Shown here piece after piece: positions 17,367-26,213 of a DNA stretch of 64,000 nt. The notes under the pieces are model-generated. The model did no database searches, was not told where the DNA came from, and was given only the letters and a program-made list of their open reading frames with translations. Each line of letters begins with the position of its first letter. Position 1 is the first letter of the stretch. The position numbers and the translations under genes were made by a program. The stretch is from Paenibacillus xylanilyticus. Its GTDB lineage: Bacteria > Bacillota > Bacilli > Paenibacillales > Paenibacillaceae. The stretch spans positions 62,001 through 126,000 of the forward strand of contig NZ_JABMCB010000197.1 in NCBI RefSeq assembly GCF_013359935.1, in the 5' to 3' direction.

Positions 17367-19136
17367 CTATTTCATCGACTCGGAGAGTTCTGTGAAAATA
17401 ACACCAAGCGCATACGCGCCTGCATCCGGATATCCCAGACTGCGATCCCCAACCGTGCCCGCGCGGCCCATACGTGCCACGATATCTTCGGTTTTCTTCG
17501 CGCCTTCAACTGCAGCCTCCGCTCCTTTAGCAAACGCTGTTTTGAAGTCATCGCCAGAGCTAGCACTTTGTGTCCAGGAATCTGCACACGGAACGAGTGC
17601 GTCGATCAAAGTTTTGTCACCTACAACCGCCCCGCGTCCGAAGGAGCGCTCACCCGTGGATTGAATGCCCTGCACCGCTGCTTGCATCATCTCGGCAAAC
17701 TCAGAGACGTTCAACTCCTGTTTATCGCCTACTGCCTTGCCCGCCGAACGGAATGCCGAACCCCAGATGGGACCGGAGGCTCCGCCGCAATACTCCATGA
17801 TTACGAGCGAGCATGCATCCAGGAACGAACCGATGTTTCTCTTCTCTTCGCTGATGATATGCTTCCATTCGCGTTTCAGCTGACGGAAGCCCTTCGCCAC
17901 ACTCATGCCGAAGTCACCGTCGCCTGCATGGGAATCCAGTTCACAGAACGGCACCTCATTCTTGATGATGATCTCGCCCATCTTGTCGATCAAGTAGACG
18001 ATATTATCCAGGGAGAATTGATTGTTGTTGATTACCGCAGACGTTGCAGGGGTCTCCACTTCGAAAGATACAGGCACATCTTCAGTCACGACTGCTTCCA
18101 ATGCTTCGGAATAGGCAACTTGCGCTACTGGAGGACCAGATACTTTGAACGCAGGTGTATCACTTTCCTTGAACAGCAGGGACTTCAGCTCATCATCCAG
18201 CTTCAGGATTGTCAGGGATGCGCCAGCCATATCGATGCTGGTCATGTAATTACCAACAAAAGTCGTAGCTACATGAAGACCCGAACGGCCTGCAAGCTCA
18301 CGCTGAACCGAGTTGTTGAGCAGATATAATTCCTGAAGCGGTGTTGCGCCAAAACCATTCACCAGCACCGCAATCTCGGCGGATGCGTCACCATCCAGCT
18401 TCATATCGGCAAGCAGCGCTTCAACCATACGGCCCGCAAGCTCATCGGCAGAGACGATCTTTTCACGGCGAATGCCCGGTTCACCATGGATTCCCACACC
18501 GAACTCCATCTCATCGTCCGCAATTTCGAATGTTGGTGTACCTTTGGCAGGCACGGTGCAGGACGTAAATCCGAATCCGATACTTCGTACGTTCTGAGCT
18601 GCCTTCTCGGCAACGGACTTCACTTCTGCCAGACTGCGGCCTTCTTCGGCTGCTGCTCCGGCAATCTTGTGAACCAGTACCGTTCCCGCAACGCCGCGGC
18701 GTCCTACCGTATACAAGCTGTCCTGTACAGCAATGTCGTCCTCAACACGTACATACTGTACGTCGATACCATCTTCTTCAGCCAGATGTGCCGCATTCTT
18801 GAAGTTCATCATGTCGCCGCTGTAGTTTTTGATGATTAAGAGTGTGCCCTTGCTGCTAGCCGTTGCTTTAATCGCTTGGTATACCTGGATCTGGGAAGGG
18901 GATGCGAACACATCTCCACATACTGCAGCATCCAGCATGCCTTTCCCCACATAACCTGCGTGAGCCGGTTCATGACCGCTTCCGCCGCCGCTGATGAGGC
19001 TGACTTTGTCAGCATTAATCTCTCTGCGTTTGATGACTTTATACTTTTTCAAAAATTCCAGCTCCGGGTGCGCCAGCGCAATCCCGTTGCACATTTCCAT
19101 CACTACATTTTCAGCCTGATTGATAATTTTCTTCAT
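17367..19136 (-). CDS. dhaKL: Dihydroxyacetone kinase, fused DhaK-DhaL
   Basis: A 589-residue single-chain ATP-dependent dihydroxyacetone kinase. The DhaK part (about 1-340) has SLISGGGSGHEPAHAGYVGKG, and His217 in GIHGEPG is the residue that binds dihydroxyacetone covalently. The DhaL part (about 375-589) carries the Mg-ATP aspartates D401, D406 and D408 in LDSHAGDGDFG, with Phe in place of the common His. The fused form means phosphate comes from ATP and not from PTS DhaM, and no dhaM gene is nearby. Its ATG overlaps the gldA stop (TAATG), so it is co-translated with glycerol dehydrogenase. Together they convert glycerol to DHA phosphate. Confidence 0.93.
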   Translation of the reverse strand: MKKIINQAENVVMEMCNGIALAHPELEFLKKYKVIKRREINADKVSLISGGGSGHEPAHAGYVGKGMLDAAVCGDVFASPSQIQVYQAIKATASSKGTLLIIKNYSGDMMNFKNAAHLAEEDGIDVQYVRVEDDIAVQDSLYTVGRRGVAGTVLVHKIAGAAAEEGRSLAEVKSVAEKAAQNVRSIGFGFTSCTVPAKGTPTFEIADDEMEFGVGIHGEPGIRREKIVSADELAGRMVEALLADMKLDGDASAEIAVLVNGFGATPLQELYLLNNSVQRELAGRSGLHVATTFVGNYMTSIDMAGASLTILKLDDELKSLLFKESDTPAFKVSGPPVAQVAYSEALEAVVTEDVPVSFEVETPATSAVINNNQFSLDNIVYLIDKMGEIIIKNEVPFCELDSHAGDGDFGMSVAKGFRQLKREWKHIISEEKRNIGSFLDACSLVIMEYCGGASGPIWGSAFRSAGKAVGDKQELNVSEFAEMMQAAVQGIQSTGERSFGRGAVVGDKTLIDALVPCADSWTQSASSGDDFKTAFAKGAEAAVEGAKKTEDIVARMGRAGTVGDRSLGYPDAGAYALGVIFTELSESMK

Positions 19137-20275
19137 TACTTCGCCTCCCGGCGAGCTTTGTATTCCCGTCCCATACGGTCAGCCGCTGCAATGGCTGCAG
19201 CCACTTCAGGAACGGTGATTGGAAACGGCATGGCGTGAATCGATTCTTCCGGAATACAAGCGATCTCGGCCACTTTGAGCAGCTCTTCTTGCGTAATGGT
19301 ATCTACACCGATATCCGCCAAGCTTACAGGCAGTCCCACGGCGATGCAGAAGTCCATGACTTCATGCAGCTCTTCAGTTGGTGCATTTTCAAGGACGAGC
19401 TGTGCAATCGTACCGAATGATACTTTTTCACCGTGGAAGAAGTGATGCGTACCCTCCAGAACAGTCAAACCGTTGTGAATTGCATGTGCCGCGGCCAGAC
19501 CGCCACTTTCAAATCCAAGACCTGACAACAGAATGTTGGTCTCAACAATATTTTCTAGCGCTTGAGTCACCACATTGCTGTCGCTGGCTACTTTTGCTTT
19601 TGCTCCGTCAGTCAGCAGCATTTCATAACACAACTTTGCCAGCGCTAGTGCTGCATTCGTACCTACAGCAGACGGAGTATATCCTTCGCGGGAACCCATT
19701 GGCAGACTTGCGTTTACACGGGAATACGATTTTGCTGTTGCTCTTGCTTCAAAGTACGTAGAGAGTGCATCTCCCATACCGGACACCAGGAAGCGTGTTG
19801 GTGCGTTAGCGATTACGGTTGTATCCACCAGCACAACGCTTGGGCTTTGTTTGAAATAAGCATAGTCATCAAAAGAGCCTTCCGGTGTGTACAATACCGC
19901 CGAGTGGCTTGTTGGTGCATCGGTTGCAGCAATGGTCGGGCAAATGATCAATGCTTCGCCTTCCGCTACGCATTTGGCTGCGTCGATAGCTTTACCACCA
20001 CCAAGACCAATGGTGCATGTACAGCCTTTTTCCTTCGCAATTTCTTGCAGGCGAGCAACTTCCTGACGGGAGCACTCCCCTCTAAAACCGCTTTCAACAA
20101 AGGTAATATTGAATTTCTCAGCTGTTGCATCAAGCTTTGCTTTTACCCGCTGTACATCATCGGGATGTGCAATCAACAATGCGGAATCTCCAAAGGATTT
20201 CACAAAGTAACCGAGGTTCAACAATTCATCTTCGCCTTGTACGTATTTGGTTGGGCTGATAAATGCTTTTCTCAT
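19136..20275 (-). CDS. gldA: Glycerol dehydrogenase (NAD-dependent)
   Basis: A 379-residue metal-dependent glycerol dehydrogenase that oxidises glycerol to dihydroxyacetone. The NAD loop GLGGGKAIDAAK (about 90-101) and TIAATDAPTSHSAVLY (about 114-129) are typical. Metal ligands are D169 in GMGDALS, the His of AAAHAIHNG (H264/H267) and H281 in FHGEKVSFG. GGAGG lies 11 bases before the ATG. It is first in the gldA-dhaKL operon and divergent from a PocR/AraC regulator. A second, more distant member of this enzyme family lies at 61675. Confidence 0.94.
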   Translation of the reverse strand: MRKAFISPTKYVQGEDELLNLGYFVKSFGDSALLIAHPDDVQRVKAKLDATAEKFNITFVESGFRGECSRQEVARLQEIAKEKGCTCTIGLGGGKAIDAAKCVAEGEALIICPTIAATDAPTSHSAVLYTPEGSFDDYAYFKQSPSVVLVDTTVIANAPTRFLVSGMGDALSTYFEARATAKSYSRVNASLPMGSREGYTPSAVGTNAALALAKLCYEMLLTDGAKAKVASDSNVVTQALENIVETNILLSGLGFESGGLAAAHAIHNGLTVLEGTHHFFHGEKVSFGTIAQLVLENAPTEELHEVMDFCIAVGLPVSLADIGVDTITQEELLKVAEIACIPEESIHAMPFPITVPEVAAAIAAADRMGREYKARREAK

Positions 20276-20312
20276 AATGATATATGCCTCCTATAGCGTA
20301 GTTAGTATGGTG

Positions 20313-20352
20313 TTTGATGTATAAACATCAAATTTTAATTGTTCACAATTAA
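20313..20352 (-). promoter_or_regulatory. gldA-dhaKL promoter with two palindromes
   Basis: On the minus strand a -35 TTGTGA (20343-20348) is 17 bases from a -10 TTTATA (20320-20325). Two perfect inverted repeats overlap it: TTTGATGT-4-ACATCAAA (20313-20332) over the -10, and TTAATTG-TTCA-CAATTAA (20335-20352) over the -35. These are candidate operators for the divergent PocR/AraC regulator or a redox or carbon regulator. The binding protein is not known from sequence. The remaining 20353-20585 is AT-rich with no further signal I can support. Confidence 0.5.
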
Positions 20353-20585
20353 TCTAAATATATATCATGCATGCTCGTGAAACAGTGGACTTTGATAACA
20401 AATTATTATAATTTTCAATCGTAATTTTTTGCTTTTTTCTGAATTCATGGTATCTTATTGTCATTGGATCGTTGAATGCTGACATGATCTTACATTACCC
20501 GCTCGCCTCTCATTTTAATATGTACAAGTTGCTACCTTTTTACGGCCCAGAGCCGGCAATCAGGTTCGTATGGAGGTTCCACCCA

Positions 20586-21626
20586 ATGATTAAAGAATAT
20601 TTGCACATCAATAAAATTCTCGACCTGAATAAATGGAAGCGTCTACAGGATTCACTCGCTACCGTAACCAAACTGGCCATCCTGACGGTCGACTACAAAG
20701 GCATTCCAGTGACCAGCCACAGCAGCTGTCAGGCATTTTGCCAGAATGTACGCAAAGATCCCGAACTGCTTCCCTACTGCCAAAAATGTGATTCACGCGG
20801 CGGTCTGGAAGCGGTAAGGTTAAATGAACCCTATGTATATCTGTGTCATTTCAATATTATTGATATTGCCATTCCCATCACCATTGATGGCAAATACATT
20901 GGCGCCGTGCTGGCAGGGCAAGTTAAACTTGCAGATCGAGATAAAGGCACTGATCTGGAACAGATCGTCTCTTCCAAAAATGTGCACATGCATGAAGCAA
21001 AGCTGCAGGAACTACAGGATGATTATGACCAACTGCCTGTAATGACGTATGAAGAGATCGTGAAAATCTCCAATATGCTGTCCCTTCTCTGCAACTATAT
21101 TGTAGAGGAAGCTCTCAATAAAAATTTGCTCGTAGAGATGTTCGAAAAGGCCTCAGGGTCTCAGGAATCCGTTAATCTTTCGACCATTTTGCCGGGTTAT
21201 TCCATTCGCAATATTGAATCCATCAAAAAAGAAATGACCAACGCCATTGCGGATGCCTATCTCAAAAGCAGTCCCAGCGACAATGCATGTACCAGTCCGG
21301 CACTGCAGCCAGCTTTTGAATACATTCACAGCCACAAGAGTGAGCAGGTCACACTGAAACAAATGGCAGAACTGTGCCACCTAAGTCCAAGTTATTTCAG
21401 CAGACTGTTCTCCAAAGAGACAGGGGAAAATTTTACGACTTATCTGGCCAAGCTCAAAATCAAGTGGGCCAAACAATTGCTGGAGGTTACCGACATGCCG
21501 ATCTCACAGATCAGTGATGAGCTGGGGTTTAACGAATCGGGATATTTTATTAAAATTTTCAAAAAGTTTGAAGAGATTACACCTGCCCTCTATCGCAAAT
21601 ACATTCAAGAGCAATCTGTCACCTGA
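20586..21626 (+). CDS. PocR-domain AraC family regulator of the glycerol operon
   Basis: A 346-residue regulator. The N-terminal PocR ligand-binding domain (about 1-170) shows the conserved cysteine pattern FCQNVRKDPELLPYCQKCD and YVYLCHFNIIDIAIPI. PocR domains sense small diols such as propanediol or glycerol derivatives. The C-terminal AraC HTH pair (about 240-340) ends FNESGYFIKIFKKFEEITP. ATG at 20586 is chosen because GGAGG lies 9 bases upstream; a frame extending to 20472 lacks such a site. It is divergent from gldA-dhaKL and is most likely its glycerol- or DHA-responsive activator. Confidence 0.9.
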   Translation: MIKEYLHINKILDLNKWKRLQDSLATVTKLAILTVDYKGIPVTSHSSCQAFCQNVRKDPELLPYCQKCDSRGGLEAVRLNEPYVYLCHFNIIDIAIPITIDGKYIGAVLAGQVKLADRDKGTDLEQIVSSKNVHMHEAKLQELQDDYDQLPVMTYEEIVKISNMLSLLCNYIVEEALNKNLLVEMFEKASGSQESVNLSTILPGYSIRNIESIKKEMTNAIADAYLKSSPSDNACTSPALQPAFEYIHSHKSEQVTLKQMAELCHLSPSYFSRLFSKETGENFTTYLAKLKIKWAKQLLEVTDMPISQISDELGFNESGYFIKIFKKFEEITPALYRKYIQEQSVT

Positions 21627-21628
21627 AC

Positions 21629-21856
21629 TCATTCATCTGTTCCTGGGCCCATATCGCAGACTCGGCCAGCATCTCCATTAATCCATTGAAATGAGGTGCA
21701 CGGGTTCAGGTCATCAGACCGGTCATACTCCTTCTTATATTCACGGTACGCCTCCACAAATGCGGGGTATGCCCAGTCCAATTCTTTTACAGAATACAGG
21801 GCAGGATCACCGAAGTTGCAGGCGCCATATTCAAGCAAGAGAGCCCGGTGTAACAT
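21629..21856 (-). pseudogene. Short hypothetical protein, probable frameshift near 3' end
   Basis: The first 50 residues (LLEYGACNFGDPALYSVKEL, then DWAYPAFVEAYREYKKEYD) look like genuine protein. After about 21710 this frame becomes Cys/Gly/Pro-rich and stops at 21629. The neighbouring frame continues smoothly as FNGLMEMLAESAIWAQEQM and stops at 21619-21621, overlapping the end of the AraC gene by 8 bases. One extra base would explain this. There is no ribosome binding site before the ATG. I do not recognise the family. Confidence 0.4.
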
Positions 21857-21866
21857 AGTTACTGAC

Positions 21867-22550
21867 TCAGAAGTCCTCTATGTAACTGACTTCTGAGGGA
21901 ATCAATTCACCATTGTACTCCCTGAATTCAACTTCAATCGTACCTGTATACGTACCCGGAGAAACTTGCACCGGTATTTCAGCAATCAGCTTGTTGTCCT
22001 GAACCCGGTACCTCAGAATATTGCCCACAACTGCCTGCTTAAACCACATTTCTGCGTCTTCAATAGGATAGGAATAGACATACTCGTTCCCCGCGATATT
22101 CATCGTGTATTCAACAGTTGCTGTGTGCTCCTTATACATGGAAGCCAACGCATTTTTAGCTTTGGTTACCGCGTCCCCAACGGGAATCTCTGTCCAATCA
22201 TCCTTTATCACATGAACCGCTGAAGCCCGTGCCCCAATGCCCTTCCCAGTGGTAAGAATAATAATTGCTTCGTCCTGACCTTTCCCATCGATATTGCTCG
22301 TTGCGACTTCTGGGTAAAAAGCTGGTTCGCTGATGTTTTCCCACGGAAAAGATTTCGTTCGGTTATTCCAAGAGACGGTGATTCCGGAGTACATTCCTTG
22401 AACAGGTTTGGTTGATGTGTTCAATGTAATCTCGTGATGATTTTCTTTGATCTCGGCCAACACTGTATGATCTTGATTCGGAACCGAAAGAGAACCAGAT
22501 AAAGCAATGAACGCTGCACTTAATAGTTTGGGTATGAACCACATGCTCAT
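21867..22550 (-). CDS. Hypothetical exported protein
   Basis: A 227-residue protein of unknown function. ATG at 22550 is chosen because AAGGAAGG lies 7 bases upstream. It begins with a likely signal peptide (MSMWFIPKLLSAAFIALSGS). The mature part alternates beta strands, including ITVSWNNRTKSFPWENISEP and DEAIIILTTGKGIGARASAV, and ends in a strand-rich half with VSPGTYTGTIEVEF. The latter resembles a small beta-sandwich. A perfect 9-bp inverted repeat (TCAGAAGTC/GACTTCTGA, 21867-21896) overlaps the stop codon. No linked gene tells its role. Confidence 0.65.
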   Translation of the reverse strand: MSMWFIPKLLSAAFIALSGSLSVPNQDHTVLAEIKENHHEITLNTSTKPVQGMYSGITVSWNNRTKSFPWENISEPAFYPEVATSNIDGKGQDEAIIILTTGKGIGARASAVHVIKDDWTEIPVGDAVTKAKNALASMYKEHTATVEYTMNIAGNEYVYSYPIEDAEMWFKQAVVGNILRYRVQDNKLIAEIPVQVSPGTYTGTIEVEFREYNGELIPSEVSYIEDF

Positions 22551-22665
22551 GATCAAACCTTCCTTTACTATAAATAGAAATTGAATTTCGTATCTCACTA
22601 TTAATAACAGTGCTCAACCCCATCTAGTTTTGTAGATTAAGTCTTTTTTAACCAATGATAAATAA

Positions 22666-22688
22666 GCAGCCCCCAAGATGGGGGCTGC
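22666..22688 (-). terminator. Intrinsic terminator after the SLH protein operon
   Basis: GCAGCCCCC and GGGGGCTGC are a perfect 9-bp stem around a 5-base loop, about 20 bases after the stop codon. A short AT-rich tail follows. Confidence 0.75.
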
Positions 22689-22709
22689 AATAGATGATTC
22701 ATAAGTCAC

Positions 22710-25700
22710 TTATGGCGTTTGCTGGTCGTAATATTGGTAAGTTCCTTTCGGATACAAATTCCACTCACCCGGCAAGTTATATATTGGTGAGGAGCTGTGG
22801 ATCGCGCTCTTGCGAATAATCGTTCCGCCACTCGGCAGAATTTCCAATTGACCATTCGGATCTCCCAGAACATCCATGATTTGACCGTCTTTCTTCAGAA
22901 TGATGGCCGTTAATTTCGAACCGGGAACATTCAGAATAAGTTCATTGTTGTAATACGTAGTTGGGATGAGATCAAAAAAATCATAAAATGCACGGTCTAT
23001 AGAATTAACGTATTTCAGATCCTTTATTTGGTCCAAAGGTAAGCCATCGAATATTTTGTAGGTTTCACTGGTTGTTTGGTTCGTCGCCGGATTGTAATGC
23101 TTAACTTCAAGCGAGAAGCCTACGAACTTCTGACTTGTGCCGAAATAAGGATTCATGATTTGAATCGTTTTGTTGTAACCCCCTCCGTCAATATACTGGC
23201 TGAAGTAAGCGTTGGAATTAGTCTGAGCCGATACTGAAACCCGAATTAAAACCGCTTTATAGTTAGCACCAACAATCCAGTAATCCATGTTCATTGGAGA
23301 AGCATTCCAAACTTTCCCGTTCATAGGCGTAGGTCCTGTTAAGGTCTGAGCCGGTGTCGCCCAATATTGCTGCAGGTTCGAGTCTGTCGGGAAATAGGCA
23401 CTGAGGTCCACTGTAACGCTGGGTACCCCTTGTTTCGAATTCACCGGAATAAACCCATTATCCACCAGGGAAACGGCCACAACATTTAAGTCATATGTCG
23501 TCTGATTGCCGTGGCTATCAGTAGCCGTTATGGTAACTACAGCCGTTCCGGTATGCCCTGCCGTTCCAGGAGACAACGTAATCGTACTGTCATTCACGCT
23601 GACCTGAGCAGCATCCGGATCGCTTGAAACGGCCGAATAAGTCATTGCATCTCCTTCCGGATCGCTAAACAACTGGGAAGCATCATAACTCCGTTCATCT
23701 GTATAACCCGGACTTAGCAATTGGGTCTGAATGGCTGCCACTACCTCTGGAGCAGCATTCGAATTTTGAGCTTTGGGCATGACTGTGAGATTAATGGTTT
23801 TTGCAGCAGAACCTCCCTTGGCATCTGATGCCGTAACGTTAATGACCACACTACCACCTGTCAAAGGCGTTATCGTTAATGTACTGCCGTCAACAACAGC
23901 GGTGGCAACTTGATCATCCGTTACTACCGATGAAAACGCCAACAGATCTTGATCCGGGTCCGAAAAATACTGCGTCAATTCGATATCTTTTGCCGGATCT
24001 CCTACCTCCAAAGTTTGGTCCGGTATATCCATTCCCACAGGATCTTGATTGGGAGCCGGTGTTGGATCTGGCGTCGGTGTTGGATCCGGTGTTGGCGTTG
24101 GTTCTGGTGCCGGTATTGGATCTGGTGCCGGTGTTGGATCCGGTGTTGGCGTTGGATCTGGCGTCGGCGTTGGATCCGGTGTCGGTGTTGGATCTGGTGC
24201 CGGCGTTGGGTCCGGCGTCGGTGTTGGATCTGGCGTCGGTGTTGGATCTGGTGTCGGTGTTGGATCCGGTGCTGGCGTTGGATCTGGCGTCGGCGTTGGG
24301 TCTGGCGTCGGCGTTGGTTCTGGTGTCGGTGTTGGATCTGGCGTCGGCGTTGGTTCTGGTGTCGGTGTTGGATCTGGTATCGGTGTAGCTGGAGCATCCA
24401 CTACAGTGACATTAAAAGAGGTGCTAGCCAAATGCCCTTTTCCATCGCTGGCACGAAGCGTTACCATCGCACTACCTTCAGCGACAGGGGTAAGGGTTAA
24501 GCTGTTGCCGCTCAATGTTGTCCTAACAACATTTCTATTCGAGGTTTGTGCGCCAATGGTAAGCTTATCGTTATCCGGATCGCTAAATAATCCTGTTACA
24601 TCGACAACAACTCCATCTGAGATCGAGATGGTTCGGTCCTCCAAAACACGAGTTGCAACTGGTGCCTGGTTGACAACCGGTGCTGGTGTTGATGACGCTG
24701 GAGCTGACGGCGTTTCCGATGCTGGAGTTACCCCGCTTACAGCAGACGCCAATACGTTCGTACCTAAAGAAACACTTTCAACCTTTGTATTGTTTCCTAC
24801 GGCTACTGTGGCATCTGGATTATTAACCTTCAGCTGCTGAATGCTGCCTGTGAGGTTAATCGAAGCGGCACCCGAACCGTTGACCTGAACTTCATTAATA
24901 TTGGCGTTCCCGGCAAGGGTAACGTTTTGGCTTCCTGCCAGCTCTAGGGTGCCAATGTTTCCGGATAGTGCGACGTTTCCAGCCCCATCCAGAAGGCTAA
25001 CTTGTTCGACTGATGCGGAATCGCCGAAGGTAAGCGACGCATCCGAATGGAGGGCCATTTTATCGATCGTGGTGCTGCCTGTGGCTTCGACATGCACGTC
25101 CTGCTTGTTCACTTCCACCTGGCCAAGAGACGCACCCTCAAAGACAACGGTGTTGCTGTCACCGCCATAAACCCTCGTTTGTCCAGTTACGTTCAAATCC
25201 TTTGAGAAAAAATCGTGAGAAAGTTTTGAAGAAATCTCAAAGTCACCATGTACCTCTAAATTTGAAACCGAAATATAATCGCCAGAAATTTTCAGATCTC
25301 CATCCAGCGTTGCCCCACTGCCATCCAGCTTAAGGTTTCCGGTAAACTCAGCTTGTCCGCCCTTAGGTGCAGAACCGGTTGCAATAATTTCAAGCGAAGT
25401 TATGCTACTGATAGTCCGGCCTTCGGCTAGAAATTTGATTTTCGCACCATCCAGCACTTTCGCATTGCTAGGATCAAGGAGGCTTTTCACCCGATTGGAA
25501 AGCGAATAGGTAATGCCGTTGATTTGTACGCTTCCATTGTTAATTCGCTGCAGCGTTGCTGCACGATCTTCCGGGAAAAAGGAATTTAACAAAATACCTG
25601 CAAGTACCTGTCTTTGCACCGGTTGATCGGCATTCAATACCTCCAATTCGCTAAAAACACCTTCTGCAAGTGAAAGGTTCAGGGCATCCCAAGCCCATGG

Positions 25701-26198
25701 TGCAGCCGATTTCAATTTACCGTTATTCGATTGATTTTCTTCTCCGGATGCTTTCCACTGAACGGCTCGGCTCAACACTACGGCTAATTCCTGGTACGTT
25801 ATGGCAGCTTTAGGGCGGAACTGCCCCTTGTTGTTGCCGGTCATTAAACCGGCCTGCTGTACCGCTGCAATAGAAGAAGCGGCCCAATTGGTTTGTTTTA
25901 CGTCCGAAAATTCGGAAGTTCTGGCATGAACCGTCGGCAGCTGAAGCGCTCTAGTCAAAATTACAGCCATATCCTGCCGGGTAATACTGTCATACGGTCG
26001 AAACTTGCCATCCGGGTCACCCACCAACAGTCCTTGCTGCACCGCCTGTGTGATTTCGGCCTGCCGATCCGAAGAGACTTTTGCCAGATCGCTCAGTGTC
26101 TGACTCGTAGCCGCATAACTGACCGTCGAAAAAGGAGAAACGGACGCGGTCATTAAGACCGCGGCCAAGAAATATTTTATGCTTGCTGACTTGTCCAT
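22710..26198 (-). CDS. SLH-domain surface protein with Pro-Thr spacer, cadherin-like repeats and lamin-tail-like end
   Basis: A 1162-residue exported protein. Signal peptide (about 1-29, cleaved after SYA-A), then two clear SLH repeats (about 35-85 and 95-145; GLLVGDPDGKFRPYDSITRQ, GLMTGNNKGQFRPKAAITYQ) and a degenerate third. SLH domains bind pyruvylated wall polymer. A beta-helix-like region (about 270-480) follows, then Ig/cadherin-like repeats with FSDPDNDKL and FSDPDQDLL. These are split by a (D/E)PTPTP spacer of about 110 residues (601-717). The C-terminus (GGTIIRKS...GEWNLYPKGTYQYY) resembles a lamin-tail domain. GGAGAGG lies 8 bases upstream. It follows its paralogue by 15 bases, so the two form an operon. 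Confidence 0.88.
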   Translation of the reverse strand: MDKSASIKYFLAAVLMTASVSPFSTVSYAATSQTLSDLAKVSSDRQAEITQAVQQGLLVGDPDGKFRPYDSITRQDMAVILTRALQLPTVHARTSEFSDVKQTNWAASSIAAVQQAGLMTGNNKGQFRPKAAITYQELAVVLSRAVQWKASGEENQSNNGKLKSAAPWAWDALNLSLAEGVFSELEVLNADQPVQRQVLAGILLNSFFPEDRAATLQRINNGSVQINGITYSLSNRVKSLLDPSNAKVLDGAKIKFLAEGRTISSITSLEIIATGSAPKGGQAEFTGNLKLDGSGATLDGDLKISGDYISVSNLEVHGDFEISSKLSHDFFSKDLNVTGQTRVYGGDSNTVVFEGASLGQVEVNKQDVHVEATGSTTIDKMALHSDASLTFGDSASVEQVSLLDGAGNVALSGNIGTLELAGSQNVTLAGNANINEVQVNGSGAASINLTGSIQQLKVNNPDATVAVGNNTKVESVSLGTNVLASAVSGVTPASETPSAPASSTPAPVVNQAPVATRVLEDRTISISDGVVVDVTGLFSDPDNDKLTIGAQTSNRNVVRTTLSGNSLTLTPVAEGSAMVTLRASDGKGHLASTSFNVTVVDAPATPIPDPTPTPEPTPTPDPTPTPEPTPTPDPTPTPDPTPAPDPTPTPDPTPTPDPTPTPDPTPAPDPTPTPDPTPTPDPTPTPDPTPAPDPIPAPEPTPTPDPTPTPDPTPAPNQDPVGMDIPDQTLEVGDPAKDIELTQYFSDPDQDLLAFSSVVTDDQVATAVVDGSTLTITPLTGGSVVINVTASDAKGGSAAKTINLTVMPKAQNSNAAPEVVAAIQTQLLSPGYTDERSYDASQLFSDPEGDAMTYSAVSSDPDAAQVSVNDSTITLSPGTAGHTGTAVVTITATDSHGNQTTYDLNVVAVSLVDNGFIPVNSKQGVPSVTVDLSAYFPTDSNLQQYWATPAQTLTGPTPMNGKVWNASPMNMDYWIVGANYKAVLIRVSVSAQTNSNAYFSQYIDGGGYNKTIQIMNPYFGTSQKFVGFSLEVKHYNPATNQTTSETYKIFDGLPLDQIKDLKYVNSIDRAFYDFFDLIPTTYYNNELILNVPGSKLTAIILKKDGQIMDVLGDPNGQLEILPSGGTIIRKSAIHSSSPIYNLPGEWNLYPKGTYQYYDQQTP
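24047..24399 (-). repeat. 18-base tandem repeat coding for (D/E)PTPTP
   Basis: About 20 near-identical 18-base units in frame encode DPTPTP, EPTPTP and DPTPAP variants. The units differ mainly at silent third positions. It acts as an extended Pro-Thr linker in the surface protein. Long open frames on the other strand here are by-products of the repeat. Confidence 0.9.
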
Positions 26199-26213
26199 TG
26201 ATAATTCCTCTCC

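Noticed and set aside
17568..18329. 253-codon plus-strand frame opposite dhaKL
   Set aside because: Complement of a conserved kinase; Arg/Cys-rich and not family-like.
21867..21896. Perfect 9-bp inverted repeat at the end of the exported hypothetical gene as a terminator
   Set aside because: No T-run and it overlaps the stop codon; kept only as a note in that gene's entry.
24047..24399. Regular short repeats that could suggest a CRISPR array
   Set aside because: The 18-base units are in frame, have no unique spacers and code for Pro-Thr linkers of the SLH protein.
24049..24840. Long plus-strand frame rich in Gly-Val-Gly-Ser
   Set aside because: It is the complement of the Pro-Thr tandem repeat; no ribosome binding site and extreme composition.
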